A DNA stretch of 64,000 bases from Corythucha ciliata. Lineage: Eukaryota > Arthropoda > Insecta > Hemiptera > Tingidae. Within the stretch, counting starts at the first letter, position 1. Each line of letters opens with the position of its first letter. The position numbers and the translations under genes were made by a program. Positions 10,116-21,163 of the stretch are shown here, piece after piece. The stretch is from the NCBI GenBank assembly GCA_038030265.1, contig CM075943.1, forward strand, positions 1,736,001 to 1,800,000, read 5' to 3'. Under the pieces are notes generated by a model. It ran no database searches. It saw only the letters and a program-made list of their open reading frames with translations, and was not told the origin of the DNA.

Positions 10116-11400
10116 AGCAACAGCTCGCCGGTAGCACCGTCCACTCATTGCACGGGTATCTCTCCTCACCCCCACTTTAAAACCTGTAAAACTCCCCGCC
10201 GCCTAGTGGTCCTCACCGGTAACACACCAGCCTTGACCAGCGAGGATATTCAGGACTTGCACGCGTCGGGTCACTTCCCGGCGGTCACGTCAGGCTTAAA
10301 CCTGGTAATGTGCCTTTCAAGGCATATCAAGCCAGGGCGGGAAGAAGGCCCAATCCTGCTTTATGAGCCCCTCAGGCCACATTGAATTGAGAACTGCAGG
10401 CGGTTAAGACCAAATAGCCCCCCCCCCCCAGGGCCCGTGGGCCAAGAAGAGGACCGCTGAGCCTTTCACAATGGCCCGCCCGTGGCCTGCAGTGGTGGTT
10501 TTAATGTTGGATTTTGGCGCCACTCGCGGAACTTGCTATAATTCGATATATAAAAGAACTGGATTGCTCATCACTGCTGATAAAGAATAACCATCAAATA
10601 AGCTCCCAAGTGGATGAGAGGGGTAGAGTTTCAAAGTAAACACCGGAAGAGAGTTGTGTTGCCATAACTACACAAGAAGAGGGACAGGGTGATTGTTTAT
10701 CAAGGGCCAACCTGCCCCCCCCTCCACGCCCCTCCAGTCAGCTGTGAGCAATCCAGGTTTATATATCGTTGTTCACGCCAACGTCGTGGGCGTCTAAAAT
10801 TGAGAAGGCGCACTTATTTGCTCTTTTTGAGGCATGTAAGCTGACAAAAGATTGGAAGGAACAAAATTGGCTGAAATTGAGAAAAATGGCTAATTCACGG
10901 CTGAAATTACTGAGACAAATCTCTCACCTCTGAGAGTGAATTTCCAAATGTGAATTTCCGATTAAGGTTGAAGGGGTTCCGCAGTGCTTCCGCCGTTTTT
11001 AGCCTCATGCGCACGTATTTGCACGTATGCGCGTCGAATTTTCCCGTACACAGCGGTAACCAACAACAATACAAACCGCTAATTTTTTGCCCCTTAGGGG
11101 AATTTTGTCCTGGACCGACTGCACTCATCAATTATTGAGCATTGTCCGACGGACCCGTAAAGACACATTCGGCACAAATCGAAACACTTTGGTTCGAAAA
11201 TTCAAAATGGAGCAAAACCACCCTATCTTGGAGGTTCTTGATACAGGGAATTTTTATTTGTTGCACTGTCAAAAAGTATGAAAACTTTAATAAAAACCCA
11301 AGAAAACACGTAAAACCTTTGACTCCATTTTATACCGCCCCCACAGCACGACATCTGAGATACACGGCGTCAACATTACACAGGGGGAGAGTTGAAAATG

Positions 11401-11545
11401 AGGGGGGGGGGGTGATTTCTTGCGCATTATTACGAGGGAAGGTGGAAAATATCGAACATGAATCACGAGTGTGAGGATGTCGATATTTTCTTGATTACAC
11501 AGTCATCGTGAAGAGCGTTCTTTATTTGTAGCCATCATTGTCCTT
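11401..11545 (+). repeat. Interspersed repeat fragment shared with 31390-31540
   Basis: Both segments start with a G-run and GATT, share AATATCGA(A/G)CA in the middle, and end with CGTTCT(C)TTTATTTGTAGCCAT. Spacing is similar but sequence is diverged. The 31384 copy begins CAGGGACGGATTTAAAG, which resembles a hAT-type terminus, so these are probably end fragments of one DNA element family. Confidence 0.45.
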
Positions 11546-12466
11546 GTTCTCCACGCAGGGAGCTCGCTATAAAACTACACTCGCTCACAAGTATGAATAC
11601 ATCGCCTTTCCAATACATTTTGATAGGTGATACCATTATTAACTAAACTGAGAAAAACTTTTCGTTGGAAATTTTGAATAAATGGTATAAAAAACGGAAA
11701 GGCAAAGAAAACTCCTGGGAACAATGCTCACCTCGCCTCCTCGCTCCCCTTCCTCTCACTTATAAATTCCCTGAGGCGAAACAGGTTTTTCAAGACGGTG
11801 TAACCCCTCCCTCCTCCTCCCTCACCCCCCCCACTTGCAAACAACTCAAAACTATTCTTCTGCCACCCAATTTGAAATTCGAGAAAGTCATCGTCGTGAG
11901 TCATCGTTTTTGTTTTGTTTTAAAGAACAGGAAAATAGAAGAGCAAGCTTTGCATGAGGGCGGATGCTAGGACAGTTTTTCTTTTGCCAAAAGGAAAACT
12001 TTCTTTGCAAACCTCAACAAATTTGAAACAGTTTATCGCTACTTGTTAAGTGATCTATGAAGAGAATTAGTTTAGGGTGGGACAAATTTTGTAAGGCTAA
12101 AAAGTTTGTTCTCACGAACACTTCAATTTTTCTTTTCACTCACGTACAGTTGACCTAAAAATGAAAGGAAGAAAAGAAGGAATTTTCAATTTCCTCTAAG
12201 CCCATCTGCATCTAATGGCTTTCATTAGAAACAGAAAAATACACGCCAACGTTATTTCTCGGATACTTCTTGATTCTCTTGGACATTTTCTTTTCCTCCA
12301 TTCTACAGCACAAAAAAAAGAGGTTGGCTATTGGAGAAAAAAAAAAAAATACTGAGAGCTTTTTGCTTTCCTAATAAAAAAAACCCGCGAACTTTCCATA
12401 CAGCCCTTTTCAGAATTACCATTTTTTGAATCTAAAGGGGGAGGATGGTACACAGCTCCATTCAAA

Positions 12467-12494
12467 TACAGAGAGAGAGAGAGAGAGAGAGTGT
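12467..12494 (+). repeat. GA microsatellite
   Basis: Uninterrupted run of GA dinucleotides, followed by GTGTGAGAGAGAGAT. Confidence 0.9.
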
Positions 12495-13534
12495 GAGAGA
12501 GAGATCTTTGATAAAACAAGAAGGTTGGCACTGGAAGGGTATTCCAAGAGATGGGAAATGGTGGTTTAAGGGGGAGGGCGAAGTTTACTAATGAGGCCTT
12601 TTACAAGGGAAGATTATTTATCCGAGCTATTAATCTCGTGCAAGTTGAATACAGGGGTAAAAATCGAAGAGTAATTAAAATGCTAAAGAAAAATGTTTGA
12701 TGAGTTTTGGGTAGGGAATTTTATTGAGTTGATTAGGTGAAGAAGAAAATCCACGAATTTGAAGAGATAATGTACAACTAAAGCCCGGTGCACACGATGC
12801 AATTTTGAGGCTTATTTTATAGCAAGCTTATTTCCAAGCTCGTTGATATGTGCTGGATCCAAAACATGACTGTTCACACGATGCAATATTTCTCATTGCT
12901 GGCGGGTCGCGTAACTTACGATTGTTTTGTCCGTATATAAAGAAGGAATAACATGGAGGGTCTGACTTTCACAGAAAATGATCCAACGCTTTCGATGAAG
13001 CCTAAAGTAAGGGGAGGCACCTCCCTGTTATTATTATTATTGTTTTCCCGAATAATCTTTCAATCAGTAGTTTCCTGTTTTTTTTGTTTTTTTTAAATCA
13101 GTCGATTTTATTTTCTCTTCTCTAAACGGAAAATGAAAAGTTTCACGCCAGTCAGGGCAGGTGTTAGATGGTTGTTTTGCTGAGTTATTCAACTGTGGGA
13201 ATGTCAAGGTAGTTGTGGAGAACAATGTTTTTGGCGAACCTTGCAGTTAGCCTTTGGCTCTTGTTGTGTTCACATCGTAATTAATCTTATTTATATACGT
13301 TTTATTATTACGTGCCTCTCGTAATGTAATTACTGTTTACTCGTCAACAGTTAATTTAATTCGCGAGTCGTGCATATTTATTTCTATTAGTTTTTCTGAA
13401 CTTCGTACTTCTTGTTCATCGCATTTACCCTAGTTTGACGGTCGATTGATTGTCATATCTCCCGGTCTATTTCTCTGACCTTTGGGGTAAGAGAGATTAA
13501 GGGCAACGAAATCTCCTCTCCTGCGCCCCCCGCA

Positions 13535-14608
13535 ATGGGGAATACAAAAGACGAGTCTCTTTCGTCTAAAAAGCGAAAGGTAACGCATACTGATTCACCG
13601 TTTGTTTCTACCAATAGATTCGAGCCTCTCAGTGACCTCGAAGAGTCCAGCACGAATGCCATGGTAACCGAAACATCTTCCGCAAAGACACCAAAACCGC
13701 CGCCTATTTTCATTTGCAACGTTAATAACATAAACACATTCCTACGGGATATTACTGCATTAAAAATCGAAAACTTTCGTCACCACACAACCGATGGAAA
13801 GGTCAAAGTAAACTGCGATACTATCGACGACTATAGAAAAATTGTAGATTACCTTCAAAAAAGCAAGGCCGAGTTCCACACGTTCCAACTCAAAAATGAG
13901 CGTCACTTCCGCGTCGTGGTTAGGGGACTTCACCCATCATGCGACACCCTAGAAATGATCAAGGAACTGGAATCGAAGGGATACGAACCAGCCCAAATGA
14001 TCCCCGTATTCCACCCCGTAACCAAATCACCCCTCCCACTGTTCTTCCTAGATCTTAAACAAAATCCAAAGAATTCAGAAATATATTCCTTGGAAAAGTT
14101 ATACTATTCAAAAATCAAGGTTGAACCACCCAGACCCCGTCGAGCAGTACTGCAATGCACGCGTTGCCAGGATTTTGGGCATACAAAAAACTATTGCCAA
14201 CGAATGCCGAGGTGTGTCAAATGCAACCAAAATCATTCCACCGAAGCTTGCACTAAAGCTCCTAGCGCCCCTCCCACTTGTGTAAACTGTAATGGCCAGC
14301 ACACGGCCAACTACAGAGGGTGTCCTGCATATAAAAAATTACAGCAGGTTAGGCCAGCTAATCCTCCAGCAACGGAGTGCCCTAGAAATGCGACGTCTAG
14401 CGATCCGAAACAATATTCTGCGTTCCCTTCGAGGTTACAGCCCACCGCCGATCCCCGAGGAAGGACCTACGCCACTGTAGTTACGGAAAATCAAGAGCCA
14501 GCCCTAGAGAGCATGCTCCGCAAAATCGACTCTTTAATATCATTGCTCCAGCCATTGATACAGACATTAGCACAGATACTTCCGGTTCTCCTACCGCAGA
14601 AACCATGA
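13535..14608 (+). CDS. jockey-like ORF1 (Gag-like nucleic-acid-binding protein)
   Basis: 357 codons. It is expected to coat the element RNA and form the ribonucleoprotein that travels to the nucleus. The basic KKRK near residue 10 could be a nuclear signal. Residues ~125-200 (FRVVVRGLHP, then LFFLDLKQNP) match the PRE_C2HC region of insect jockey ORF1 proteins. Three zinc knuckles follow: CTRCQDFGHTKNYC near residue 207, CVKCNQNHSTEAC near 226 and CVNCNGQHTANYRGC near 249. The C-terminus is hydrophobic (LLQPLIQTLAQILPVLLP), possibly for self-association. Start chosen at the first ATG after the leader, in GCAATGG context. The stop overlaps the ORF2 start in an ATGA tetranucleotide. Confidence 0.9.
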   Translation: MGNTKDESLSSKKRKVTHTDSPFVSTNRFEPLSDLEESSTNAMVTETSSAKTPKPPPIFICNVNNINTFLRDITALKIENFRHHTTDGKVKVNCDTIDDYRKIVDYLQKSKAEFHTFQLKNERHFRVVVRGLHPSCDTLEMIKELESKGYEPAQMIPVFHPVTKSPLPLFFLDLKQNPKNSEIYSLEKLYYSKIKVEPPRPRRAVLQCTRCQDFGHTKNYCQRMPRCVKCNQNHSTEACTKAPSAPPTCVNCNGQHTANYRGCPAYKKLQQVRPANPPATECPRNATSSDPKQYSAFPSRLQPTADPRGRTYATVVTENQEPALESMLRKIDSLISLLQPLIQTLAQILPVLLPQKP

Positions 14609-17292
14609 GCTCTACTCCTTCAATCTCCTCGATTAACGTTTGCACATGGAATGCCCAAGGTTTAAACAATAAGTACCATGACTTAGAGCTCTTCATTAAA
14701 TGCCATAATTTGGATGTTATACTTATCTCTGAAACCAAGCTCTCCCATAACATACATTCGCACATCCCCGGATATAAAATCTACCGCTCAGACCACCCAA
14801 GCGGGAGTCGCAAAGGAGGCTCAGCTGTGATAGTTAACAATAAGATCCCACATGACCTGTTACCTCCCATTCAAGAGACTGAATTCCAGATTGCACGAGT
14901 TTCAGTACAATTCCAAGGTCGCCAGCTACAGCTGGGTGCATTTTATTCCGCACCGGAAAACAAGATGGTTCAAGCAGATTTCTGGGGCATTGTCCATGCA
15001 ATGAAGCCTCGTTTTCTCTTGGGAGGAGACTTCAATGCCAAGCACCCTCGGTGGGGCTCTCGACTTGCCAACCCAAGAGGAAGAATTTTGCATGACACCG
15101 TGATAGCCCACCAGCTGGAAGTAATCCATCCAGCCGAGCCAACTTACTACCCACACGACTCTCATCGAGCTCCGGATTTGTTAGACTTCTTCATAGGCAA
15201 GCACGTCAGTCATCTTTTATATTCCGTCCCAAACGTTACCAAAGAGTTGCACTCAGACCACTTTCCAGTAGTAGCAAAGCTCTCGCTCGAGTTAAGCCCG
15301 TCCCCCAAAGCGGGTCTTATTCGCCATCCTTTTAACTGGAAGAAGTATAGAGACATTATACAGGATAAAGTCGCGCTAAAAGTGCCTTTAAAAACTCCTA
15401 GTGATATAGATGCTGCGGTCTCTAGTTTCACCAACATAATTCAGACGGCCGCGAGTGAAGCTTCTGCAGCCAACTCAAGCTTTCCTCACGCATTCAAGCC
15501 ATCTCCTATCATCGAACAGCTCTTAACTGTCAAGAAGAGAGCTCGAGCGGAGTGGATTAGAACCAAGCACCCTAGTGACAAGCTGCGATACAACAGGGCG
15601 ACTAAGGAATTGACTCAATCTATCCTAAACGAAAAGAATGCGGCCTCTCAAAACGCTATTACTGCTTTGACAGCCAAGGACGGGTCTCTATGGAGAAAGA
15701 CAAAGATGCTCACAAAGGAGTCAAACGATTCTCCCCCTCTAAGAGTTGGCCAGGCATGGTATGCCACGTCAAGTGAAAAATGCAACCTCTTTGCTAATCT
15801 TCTCAAGGATCAATTTTCCCCACATACTTCGCATGATCCCGAATTCACAAATTACGTTGAAGACTGTCTGCGAGAACCTCTCATGTTGACCCCTTTTCAT
15901 GATCACTTCACCCCTGGACAGGTAAGGAATGCTATAAATCGATCACCCTCAAAAAAAGCGCCAGGTCACGATGCAATAACGCAGCCTCTTCTTAAAGCAT
16001 TGCCTCGGAAAGGACTAGTGTTTTTAACACAAATTTACAACGCTATCCTGAGAACAACCCACTACCCAAACGTTTGGAAACATGCACGGATAGTGATGAT
16101 AAAGAAGCCAAATAAAAACACAAATGATCCGTCCAGCTACAGACCAATCAGCCTTCTGACCATCTTTTCCAAGATATTTGAAAGGCTTCTACTTCCTAAG
16201 CTCCTGACTCACCTCTCTTGTCTTCTCCCCAATACTCAATTCGGCTTCAGGCAACATCACTCATGCCCTCATCAGCTTCATAGAGTTGTGGAAGAAATCC
16301 TAAAAACATACGAGGAAAAGAAGGTGTGCCTCGGCGTATTCTTGGACTCTGAAAAGGCGTTCGACAAAGTGTGGCATTCCGGCCTGCTCTATAAAATAAA
16401 GGATCGAGTCCCGGACACTTACTACAGGTTGGTGCAGTCTTACTTGTCTAGTCGCACATTCTCTGTCAAATGCGGGGAATCCATATCGTCGCCTAAAGTA
16501 GCAACCTCGGGAGTGCCGCAAGGGAGTGTACTGGGCCCATCCCTATATTTGATTTACGTGCATGATTTTCCGTCTTCGCAAAACGTAACAGTAGCTCAGT
16601 TTGCCGATGACGTAGCAGCCCTCTGCAAAGCCGAATCACTCGATGAAGCCAAAAATAGGATGCAGCAGTTCGTGAATAAAGTGAGCGTGTGGTGCCGGTC
16701 CTGGCGAGTACTAATGAACCCCAGTAAGTCGTCGCTAATAACGTTTACACTTCGATGTGTGCCCTCTACATCGATAGTATTGAATGGTAGTACTATCCCC
16801 TCTACCGATCAAGTTAGATACTTAGGGCTCACTCTTGATTCGAAACTCACTTGGGCATCCCACATTCAACATCTGGTGACAAAAACCCGTAACAGGTTAA
16901 CCCAGCTTAAAAGCATACTTAACAGTCGATCATCTCTTCCACTCTACCATAAAAGGCTGGTATACGTCACTCTGGTAAGGCCAATTTGGCAATACTCCAG
17001 TGGGATATGGGGATCAGCTGCAAAGAGCCATATCAGACGGGTGCAAACTACTCAAAATCGTGCCCTCAGAATGATCACTGGGGCACCGTGGTTTGTGAGA
17101 AATTCGGTTCTTCACTCAGACTTGAAACTTCATGAAGTGGCCGACACAATAAAAATATCATACAGCAGGCTTCACTCTTCAATGGCAGCTCACCAAAACG
17201 TATTACTACAGGATCTTGCATCCCATCCCCCTCTCCCGCCTCAACAGCGACGGCTGAAAAGGAAGCGTCTTCAAGACTCGCTGAGCAATTAA
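14605..17292 (+). CDS. jockey-like ORF2 (endonuclease and reverse transcriptase)
   Basis: 895 codons. The N-terminal apurinic-like endonuclease has TWNAQGL (~residue 14), ISETKL (~42), GGDFNAKHPRW (~140), DLLDFF and HSDHFPVV (~215), so all expected catalytic positions look present. The reverse transcriptase has PGHDAITQPLLKALP, YRPISLL, LDSEKAFDKVWH (~580), GVPQGSVLGP (~635) and the catalytic FADDVAAL (~667), then YLGLTLD and the thumb. There is no RNase H domain, as usual in jockey. Translation probably depends on ORF1 through the ATGA overlap (termination-reinitiation). The enzyme would nick target DNA and copy the RNA in place. It looks intact. Confidence 0.93.
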   Translation: MSSTPSISSINVCTWNAQGLNNKYHDLELFIKCHNLDVILISETKLSHNIHSHIPGYKIYRSDHPSGSRKGGSAVIVNNKIPHDLLPPIQETEFQIARVSVQFQGRQLQLGAFYSAPENKMVQADFWGIVHAMKPRFLLGGDFNAKHPRWGSRLANPRGRILHDTVIAHQLEVIHPAEPTYYPHDSHRAPDLLDFFIGKHVSHLLYSVPNVTKELHSDHFPVVAKLSLELSPSPKAGLIRHPFNWKKYRDIIQDKVALKVPLKTPSDIDAAVSSFTNIIQTAASEASAANSSFPHAFKPSPIIEQLLTVKKRARAEWIRTKHPSDKLRYNRATKELTQSILNEKNAASQNAITALTAKDGSLWRKTKMLTKESNDSPPLRVGQAWYATSSEKCNLFANLLKDQFSPHTSHDPEFTNYVEDCLREPLMLTPFHDHFTPGQVRNAINRSPSKKAPGHDAITQPLLKALPRKGLVFLTQIYNAILRTTHYPNVWKHARIVMIKKPNKNTNDPSSYRPISLLTIFSKIFERLLLPKLLTHLSCLLPNTQFGFRQHHSCPHQLHRVVEEILKTYEEKKVCLGVFLDSEKAFDKVWHSGLLYKIKDRVPDTYYRLVQSYLSSRTFSVKCGESISSPKVATSGVPQGSVLGPSLYLIYVHDFPSSQNVTVAQFADDVAALCKAESLDEAKNRMQQFVNKVSVWCRSWRVLMNPSKSSLITFTLRCVPSTSIVLNGSTIPSTDQVRYLGLTLDSKLTWASHIQHLVTKTRNRLTQLKSILNSRSSLPLYHKRLVYVTLVRPIWQYSSGIWGSAAKSHIRRVQTTQNRALRMITGAPWFVRNSVLHSDLKLHEVADTIKISYSRLHSSMAAHQNVLLQDLASHPPLPPQQRRLKRKRLQDSLSN

Positions 17293-17503
17293 AAATTGCA
17301 CTACTTATGACTGTGATACTGGCTGTGATACGGAATAATAACCTTTAGCTGATGTGATCATAATGTGATGTTTCCAATCTAGTCATCTGGCAACCTACTC
17401 TGGTTCAGGGCAATTGATGAATTGTACCTGATTACACGTCCCACGCTTCTGTATTCAATCATTGTGATTCACAACTGTAATATTCTAAATGAATAAAAAG
17501 TTA

Positions 17504-17551
<48 letters not shown>

Positions 17552-17763
17552 GAACCTTGATGCACCCGTTATGAGGCGAAGCGCTCTATTCTGCGAGGTC
17601 TGGTCCCTCTTTATTTGCGTTTTGGTATAGCTGAGCCCAATGCAGAACAACTGTACTGGCATATCGGGCGCACTATCGGCCCCCCTAGTTGAAAAAACTT
17701 CCTACAAAATCTTACCAGATAGCATATAAAAGCGCTTAAATTCCTAGTAATTCCACAATGTTG

Positions 17764-18046
17764 AGGCGGTTCCACACATGCGGTATTCGCCGAGCACCGA
17801 GCAACTCGGCGAATGCCGAGGTACTCGTCTAGGTAATCGGCGAGTGGCGAGCTCGTTGATCCACACATACATCGCTAGCCTCCTATATTCGTCTACTTTG
17901 AAGGGGGCAAAAAACCGACACTGGCCGGAGCATCCCCGAGCACGAGTATTCGGCATTCGCCAAGTACCGAGCACCCCTCCACACCGCTAGGAAATCGACG
18001 AGTATCTGCTCGGTGTTCGGCGAATACCGCATGTGTGGAGCCGCCT
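17764..18046. mobile_element. MITE, ~40-bp TIRs, 3-bp TTG duplication
   Basis: The left arm is AGGCGGTTCCACACATGCGG, then TATTCGCCGAGCACCGAGCA. The right arm (18007-18046) is the near-perfect complement, ending CCGCATGTGTGGAGCCGCCT. TTG flanks both ends (17761-17763 and 18047-18049). The interior repeats CGGCGAAT/ATTCGCCG-type words in both orientations. Three-base duplications fit PIF/Harbinger or similar. No coding capacity. Confidence 0.75.
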
Positions 18047-18049
18047 TTG

Positions 18050-18990
18050 GCACCTCTTGATGGCTGATGTGACAGAGAAATACCTCACGTCGTTCTATGA
18101 GTATTTATATCGACTGTCCCTCTGACGGCTGTCGATTACGTCTGAGAGAGCTTTTTCCTTTTCCTGGGTATCTCTGCCGCGATTTGAGGTACCGTATGAG
18201 TGACGAGACTCTAAATGGCTTAAGCGGAGGAGTGTTTTATTTTATTTTTTATTGTTTCTTCACGTTCAACTTATACAGCCCGTGTAGCACAATTATCGTC
18301 ATTTGTGGCCCCGGCGGAGTGGCGAATTAGCTTACGCTGTGTTCCGCCTATGAGTCATTCTTAACCTCCAGACTATCGTGGTATGTCATTAGACGAAAAA
18401 AAATGTTTCGGCTGGTTTCGCCGGTAATGTTTCTTGTTATGAATCAACAATATAACAGCCTGTACGCACTAGAGCAGTGATTTTCAACCTTTTGCCGCTC
18501 GCGACCCACTAAATTCGGCTATAATTTATTCGTGACCCATGTGCATGATATTACATGCATGCATGAGGGCAAGTAACACAAGAGCTCCGGTAAGCGAAGA
18601 TCGTGTAGGTTTGAGCTTCCTTAAAATTTGTGTAGAACTTCGGGGCAGAAGAAGTATACTACCGAAACTGGAACTTCTTTAATGACATCTGTAAAGCATT
18701 ATGGAAGTTATACCGACAGGTGTTAAAGCGGAACATGATTTCAATTTCCAATGAGCTTCGGAAAGGCTTCACCATTCATATTTGATCTTCTGTTGCTCTT
18801 CCCTTAGCCAATGTAACCGAAGCCGTGGGAAGAAATTAGGTTAGTTCCAGGACTATTTTTAAAGAAGTCTTATGGAAGTGGACATCCATTAGACTTCTTT
18901 TAGACTGCTTACAGCAAGCTTTATCTTGCTTCATAAAGCCTCTGTAGCATACGCTATAGAAGCTTCTCTTCGACTCACCTGATTACCAAA
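18050..18990. other. No gene; a hAT-type terminus at 18475
   Basis: Mostly featureless. At 18475 the sequence CAGTGATTTTCAACCTTTT, followed by CGCGACCCACT, closely matches the common hAT-MITE start (CAGTGGTTCTCAA...CGCGACCC). I could not find the matching right end or a duplication of the preceding CACTAGAG, so it is probably a truncated copy. Confidence 0.45.
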
Positions 18991-19236
18991 TCATTTTTCA
19001 CTTTTGTCTGTGCTGTGACGTGATAGTGTGGCGCACGGAACGACACACGGAAATTTGGTCCAGTCATATCCTGGATTTCCGGACTTTTTGAAAGCATTGA
19101 TCTTGGCGCTCCTAGGTGGCCAAAAAAGCAATCCGTCTTTCTCCCATATAGATGGAACTGCTGTAATTTTCAACTCCCCCTTTTCAATAGTTTGGACGAT
19201 CTTGAAAGAAAAGCCTGCTTCCTCTTTTTCGTCCAT
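18991..19236 (-). pseudogene. Possible protein-coding exon fragment
   Basis: An 81-codon frame reading FSFKIVQTIEKGELKI, then VPSIWEKDGLLFWPP, then WTKFPCVV. This spacing of a VPS.W box followed by a (F/Y)WPP box resembles N-terminal exons of a family of insect predicted proteins I recall as often repeated in genomes. I cannot place it further, and no following exon was found. It may instead be chance. If real it is an isolated exon or a decayed copy. Confidence 0.3.
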
Positions 19237-19875
19237 TTGTGCTAATCAGTTCCCGGGAAACAAGAAAATACATAATTAACATCAATTAATTGAGTTATAC
19301 TCATGTAAGTACACACGGGTGTTTTAGAATAACTACAAAAAAGTAAAATGGGTTAAAATATAATTGATTTGCAATCAAAAAAGCGAAATATATCATGGTC
19401 CGAAACTCAATAGTTTCCGAGATATGATTTTTCAATCGTTATTTAGAGCAGTATCTCGCTTTTCTCAATAAAATGAGATTTTGTCGTTTCCAAACGATCT
19501 TCTGGCGCCGGATTTGCAAAGAACACATTTTTTTTTTCTGTTAGGAATGACAGTTTCCGAGAGAATGAGCCATTTTTTATCACCACGACAACGGCGCAAC
19601 AGCTCCGAAACTGGAAAATGCTCAATTTTGTGATAGAAGTCCACACTAATAGCGTTTCCCATTTGCCATCTCTTCACTGGCACGTGGAGTGTATGTGACG
19701 TCATTGCACTGGCAGTATACATGAAAACACCTGGTGTGGTGTGGCTTCAAATGGAGCAGTTTTAAGCTAGCTTCGTCATTATTTCTTCCTCCGTGCGGTT
19801 TATCTGTTATAAACCTAAAGTTAGGTTTACTTGCAGCGTCTAATTTCTCGAGGCAGAATAGTATATTACGATCCA

Positions 19876-19976
19876 AGGGCGGTATGATGCTCATTACGGT
19901 CGAGGGCGACGGGAAGTGCCCGAGGTGAAGCCGAGGGCAGTTTGTCGCCCGAGATCGTAATGAGAAATACCGCCCG
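19876..19976. repeat. Foldback hairpin element ~100 bp
   Basis: AGGGCGGTAT...CTCATTACG.TCGAGGGCGAC on the left is mirrored by GTCGCCCGA..CGTAATGAG..ATACCGCCC on the right, with a ~25-bp GC-rich loop that is itself partly self-complementary. Much more GC-rich than the flanks. No ORF and no clear duplication; likely a short MITE or a structured regulatory fragment of a larger element. Confidence 0.6.
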
Positions 19977-20047
19977 AGTGTTGTACGCTATTTTTTGTAA
20001 AGCCGAAGTCCTTAATCATTACAATAATAATCATAAAAACCAGTCTT

Positions 20048-20176
20048 TAAAGCCCCGTTCAGAAGCTTTGTGCTATGCATCTGTGGAGTGTACTAAGCAA
20101 AGAAAAATTAATTCCTTCGAAAAATGAAGCATTTTGATAGGTAGCACGGACTCCACAGACGCATATCATATGGTTT
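20048..20176 (-). mobile_element. Diverged, end-truncated copy of the 36.4-36.8 kb MITE family
   Basis: Starts AAAGCCCCGTTCAGAAGC, has the central block TTCGAAAAATGAAGCATTTT in the opposite orientation to the copies at 36407 and 36701, and continues to GACTCCACAGACGCAT. The right terminal ~20 bases are lost. Confidence 0.6.
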
Positions 20177-20987
20177 GCTTAATAAACTGAAGTGAACACA
20201 CACTTTAGCCAGCGAATGGAAGGATGACGTAGCTGATACAGAGAGAACTTTAATCGCCTCTGCTCAGCGTAATTTACAGTGCTTATTTTTGTGTTTTTAT
20301 GGCTAATGTACAATTTAAAAACAAAATTAGGAAAAACTATTAAAAAAAAAAAAACAACAACAACAACAAAAGACCTAAAAGAAGACGTACCGGGCTGATA
20401 TTTTTCTTTACGCCCGGCGGGTGGAATGAACCTCATGTCGCCCGCTCAAGACTCTCCCAGCGGTCGAATTTCGAGTCTTTACGCCCGGCTGTACAAAAAA
20501 TGTTGTACAATCACTGTGCTAGCGCAGGTTGCCGTGGCAAATGGAGCAAAATCTCAGTTACAGTGGTGCGATTCAATTGACAAATGGAGCGCCAAAATTC
20601 TTATCAGGACAACAACAGTGTGCGCCAGTGTGGAATTCTCTTGCAAATGGTTGACGCTATAGGTAAATCACGATGCACAAAAACGTCATGGTGATAAAAA
20701 AGGACTCATTCTCTCGACAACTGTCATTCCTATCAGTAAAACCGTGTTATTTTCGAATCCGGCGTCGCCAAAAGTTCGTCCTAAAAAACGCTTGAAATTC
20801 TTATCTAGGAAACTATTGAGTTTCGGACTGTGGTGTATTTCGCCTTCTTGATTGCAAATCAGGCCTACTTTCTCCAATTCATTTTTTTGCAGTTATTCTG
20901 AAATACCCCTATTATAAGTAGGATTGGCAGACGTCGTTGTATTTCACGGGATAGTCCCAGCTTTTGCTAATCGTCCCGCATCCTTAG

Positions 20988-21163
20988 ACCGGTCGTCCAC
21001 TGGAAGCGTTCTGAGCGGCGCTACAACGAGCGTACATCCAAAAAGGCTTAAATTGATTTCAATGCAGCTAAGCATACAGTGGACGATGTTACGCGTTCAA
21101 TTTGAGCCCTTGGGGTGTACGCTCGTTGTAGCGCCGCTCGAAATCGCTTCCAGTGGACGACAG
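20988..21163. mobile_element. MITE 176 bp, 8-bp duplication ATCCTTAG
   Basis: Terminal inverted repeats: GGTCGTCCACTGGAAGCG (20991) against CGCTTCCAGTGGACGAC (21145-21161), continuing inward to GGCGCTACAACGAGCGTAC / GTACGCTCGTTGTAGCGCC. ATCCTTAG occurs at 20980-20987 and 21164-21171. An 8-bp duplication suggests a hAT-like MITE. A partial, diverged relative is at 31547-31620 (CCACTGGAAGCGTTTTCGAG, then CTACAACGAGCGTACATTCC). Confidence 0.75.

Larger units (their letters stand above)
10116..13232. other. No gene seen; minor repeats only
   Basis: Contains a C-run (10422), a short family A-like scrap (10858-10925, GGCTGAAATTGAGAAAAATG), a segment at 11401-11545 related to 31390-31540, a GA microsatellite (12467-12494), and two CACACGATGCAAT boxes (12791 and 12875) also seen at 51832, which look like MITE end fragments. 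A TA-rich promoter-like TATATAAAAG occurs at 10548 but leads to no ORF. Nothing coding is convincing. Confidence 0.5.
13244..17548 (+). mobile_element. Full-length jockey-like non-LTR retrotransposon
   Basis: Bounded by a perfect 11-bp target duplication GGCGAACCTTG (13233-13243 and 17549-17559). The 5' end starts CAGTT, the kind of start jockey-clade elements use for their internal promoter. Order: 291-bp 5' leader, ORF1 (13535-14608), ORF2 (14605-17292), a ~210-bp 3' UTR with AATAAA at 17492-17497, then 42 A (17507-17548). Both ORFs are open end to end. A complete 5' end, long pure poly(A) and intact duplication indicate a recent insertion. A decayed relative lies at 38580-40600. Confidence 0.92.

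Noticed and set aside
10548..10558. TATATAAAAG promoter
   Set aside because: No transcript-like structure or ORF downstream; expected by chance in AT-rich DNA.
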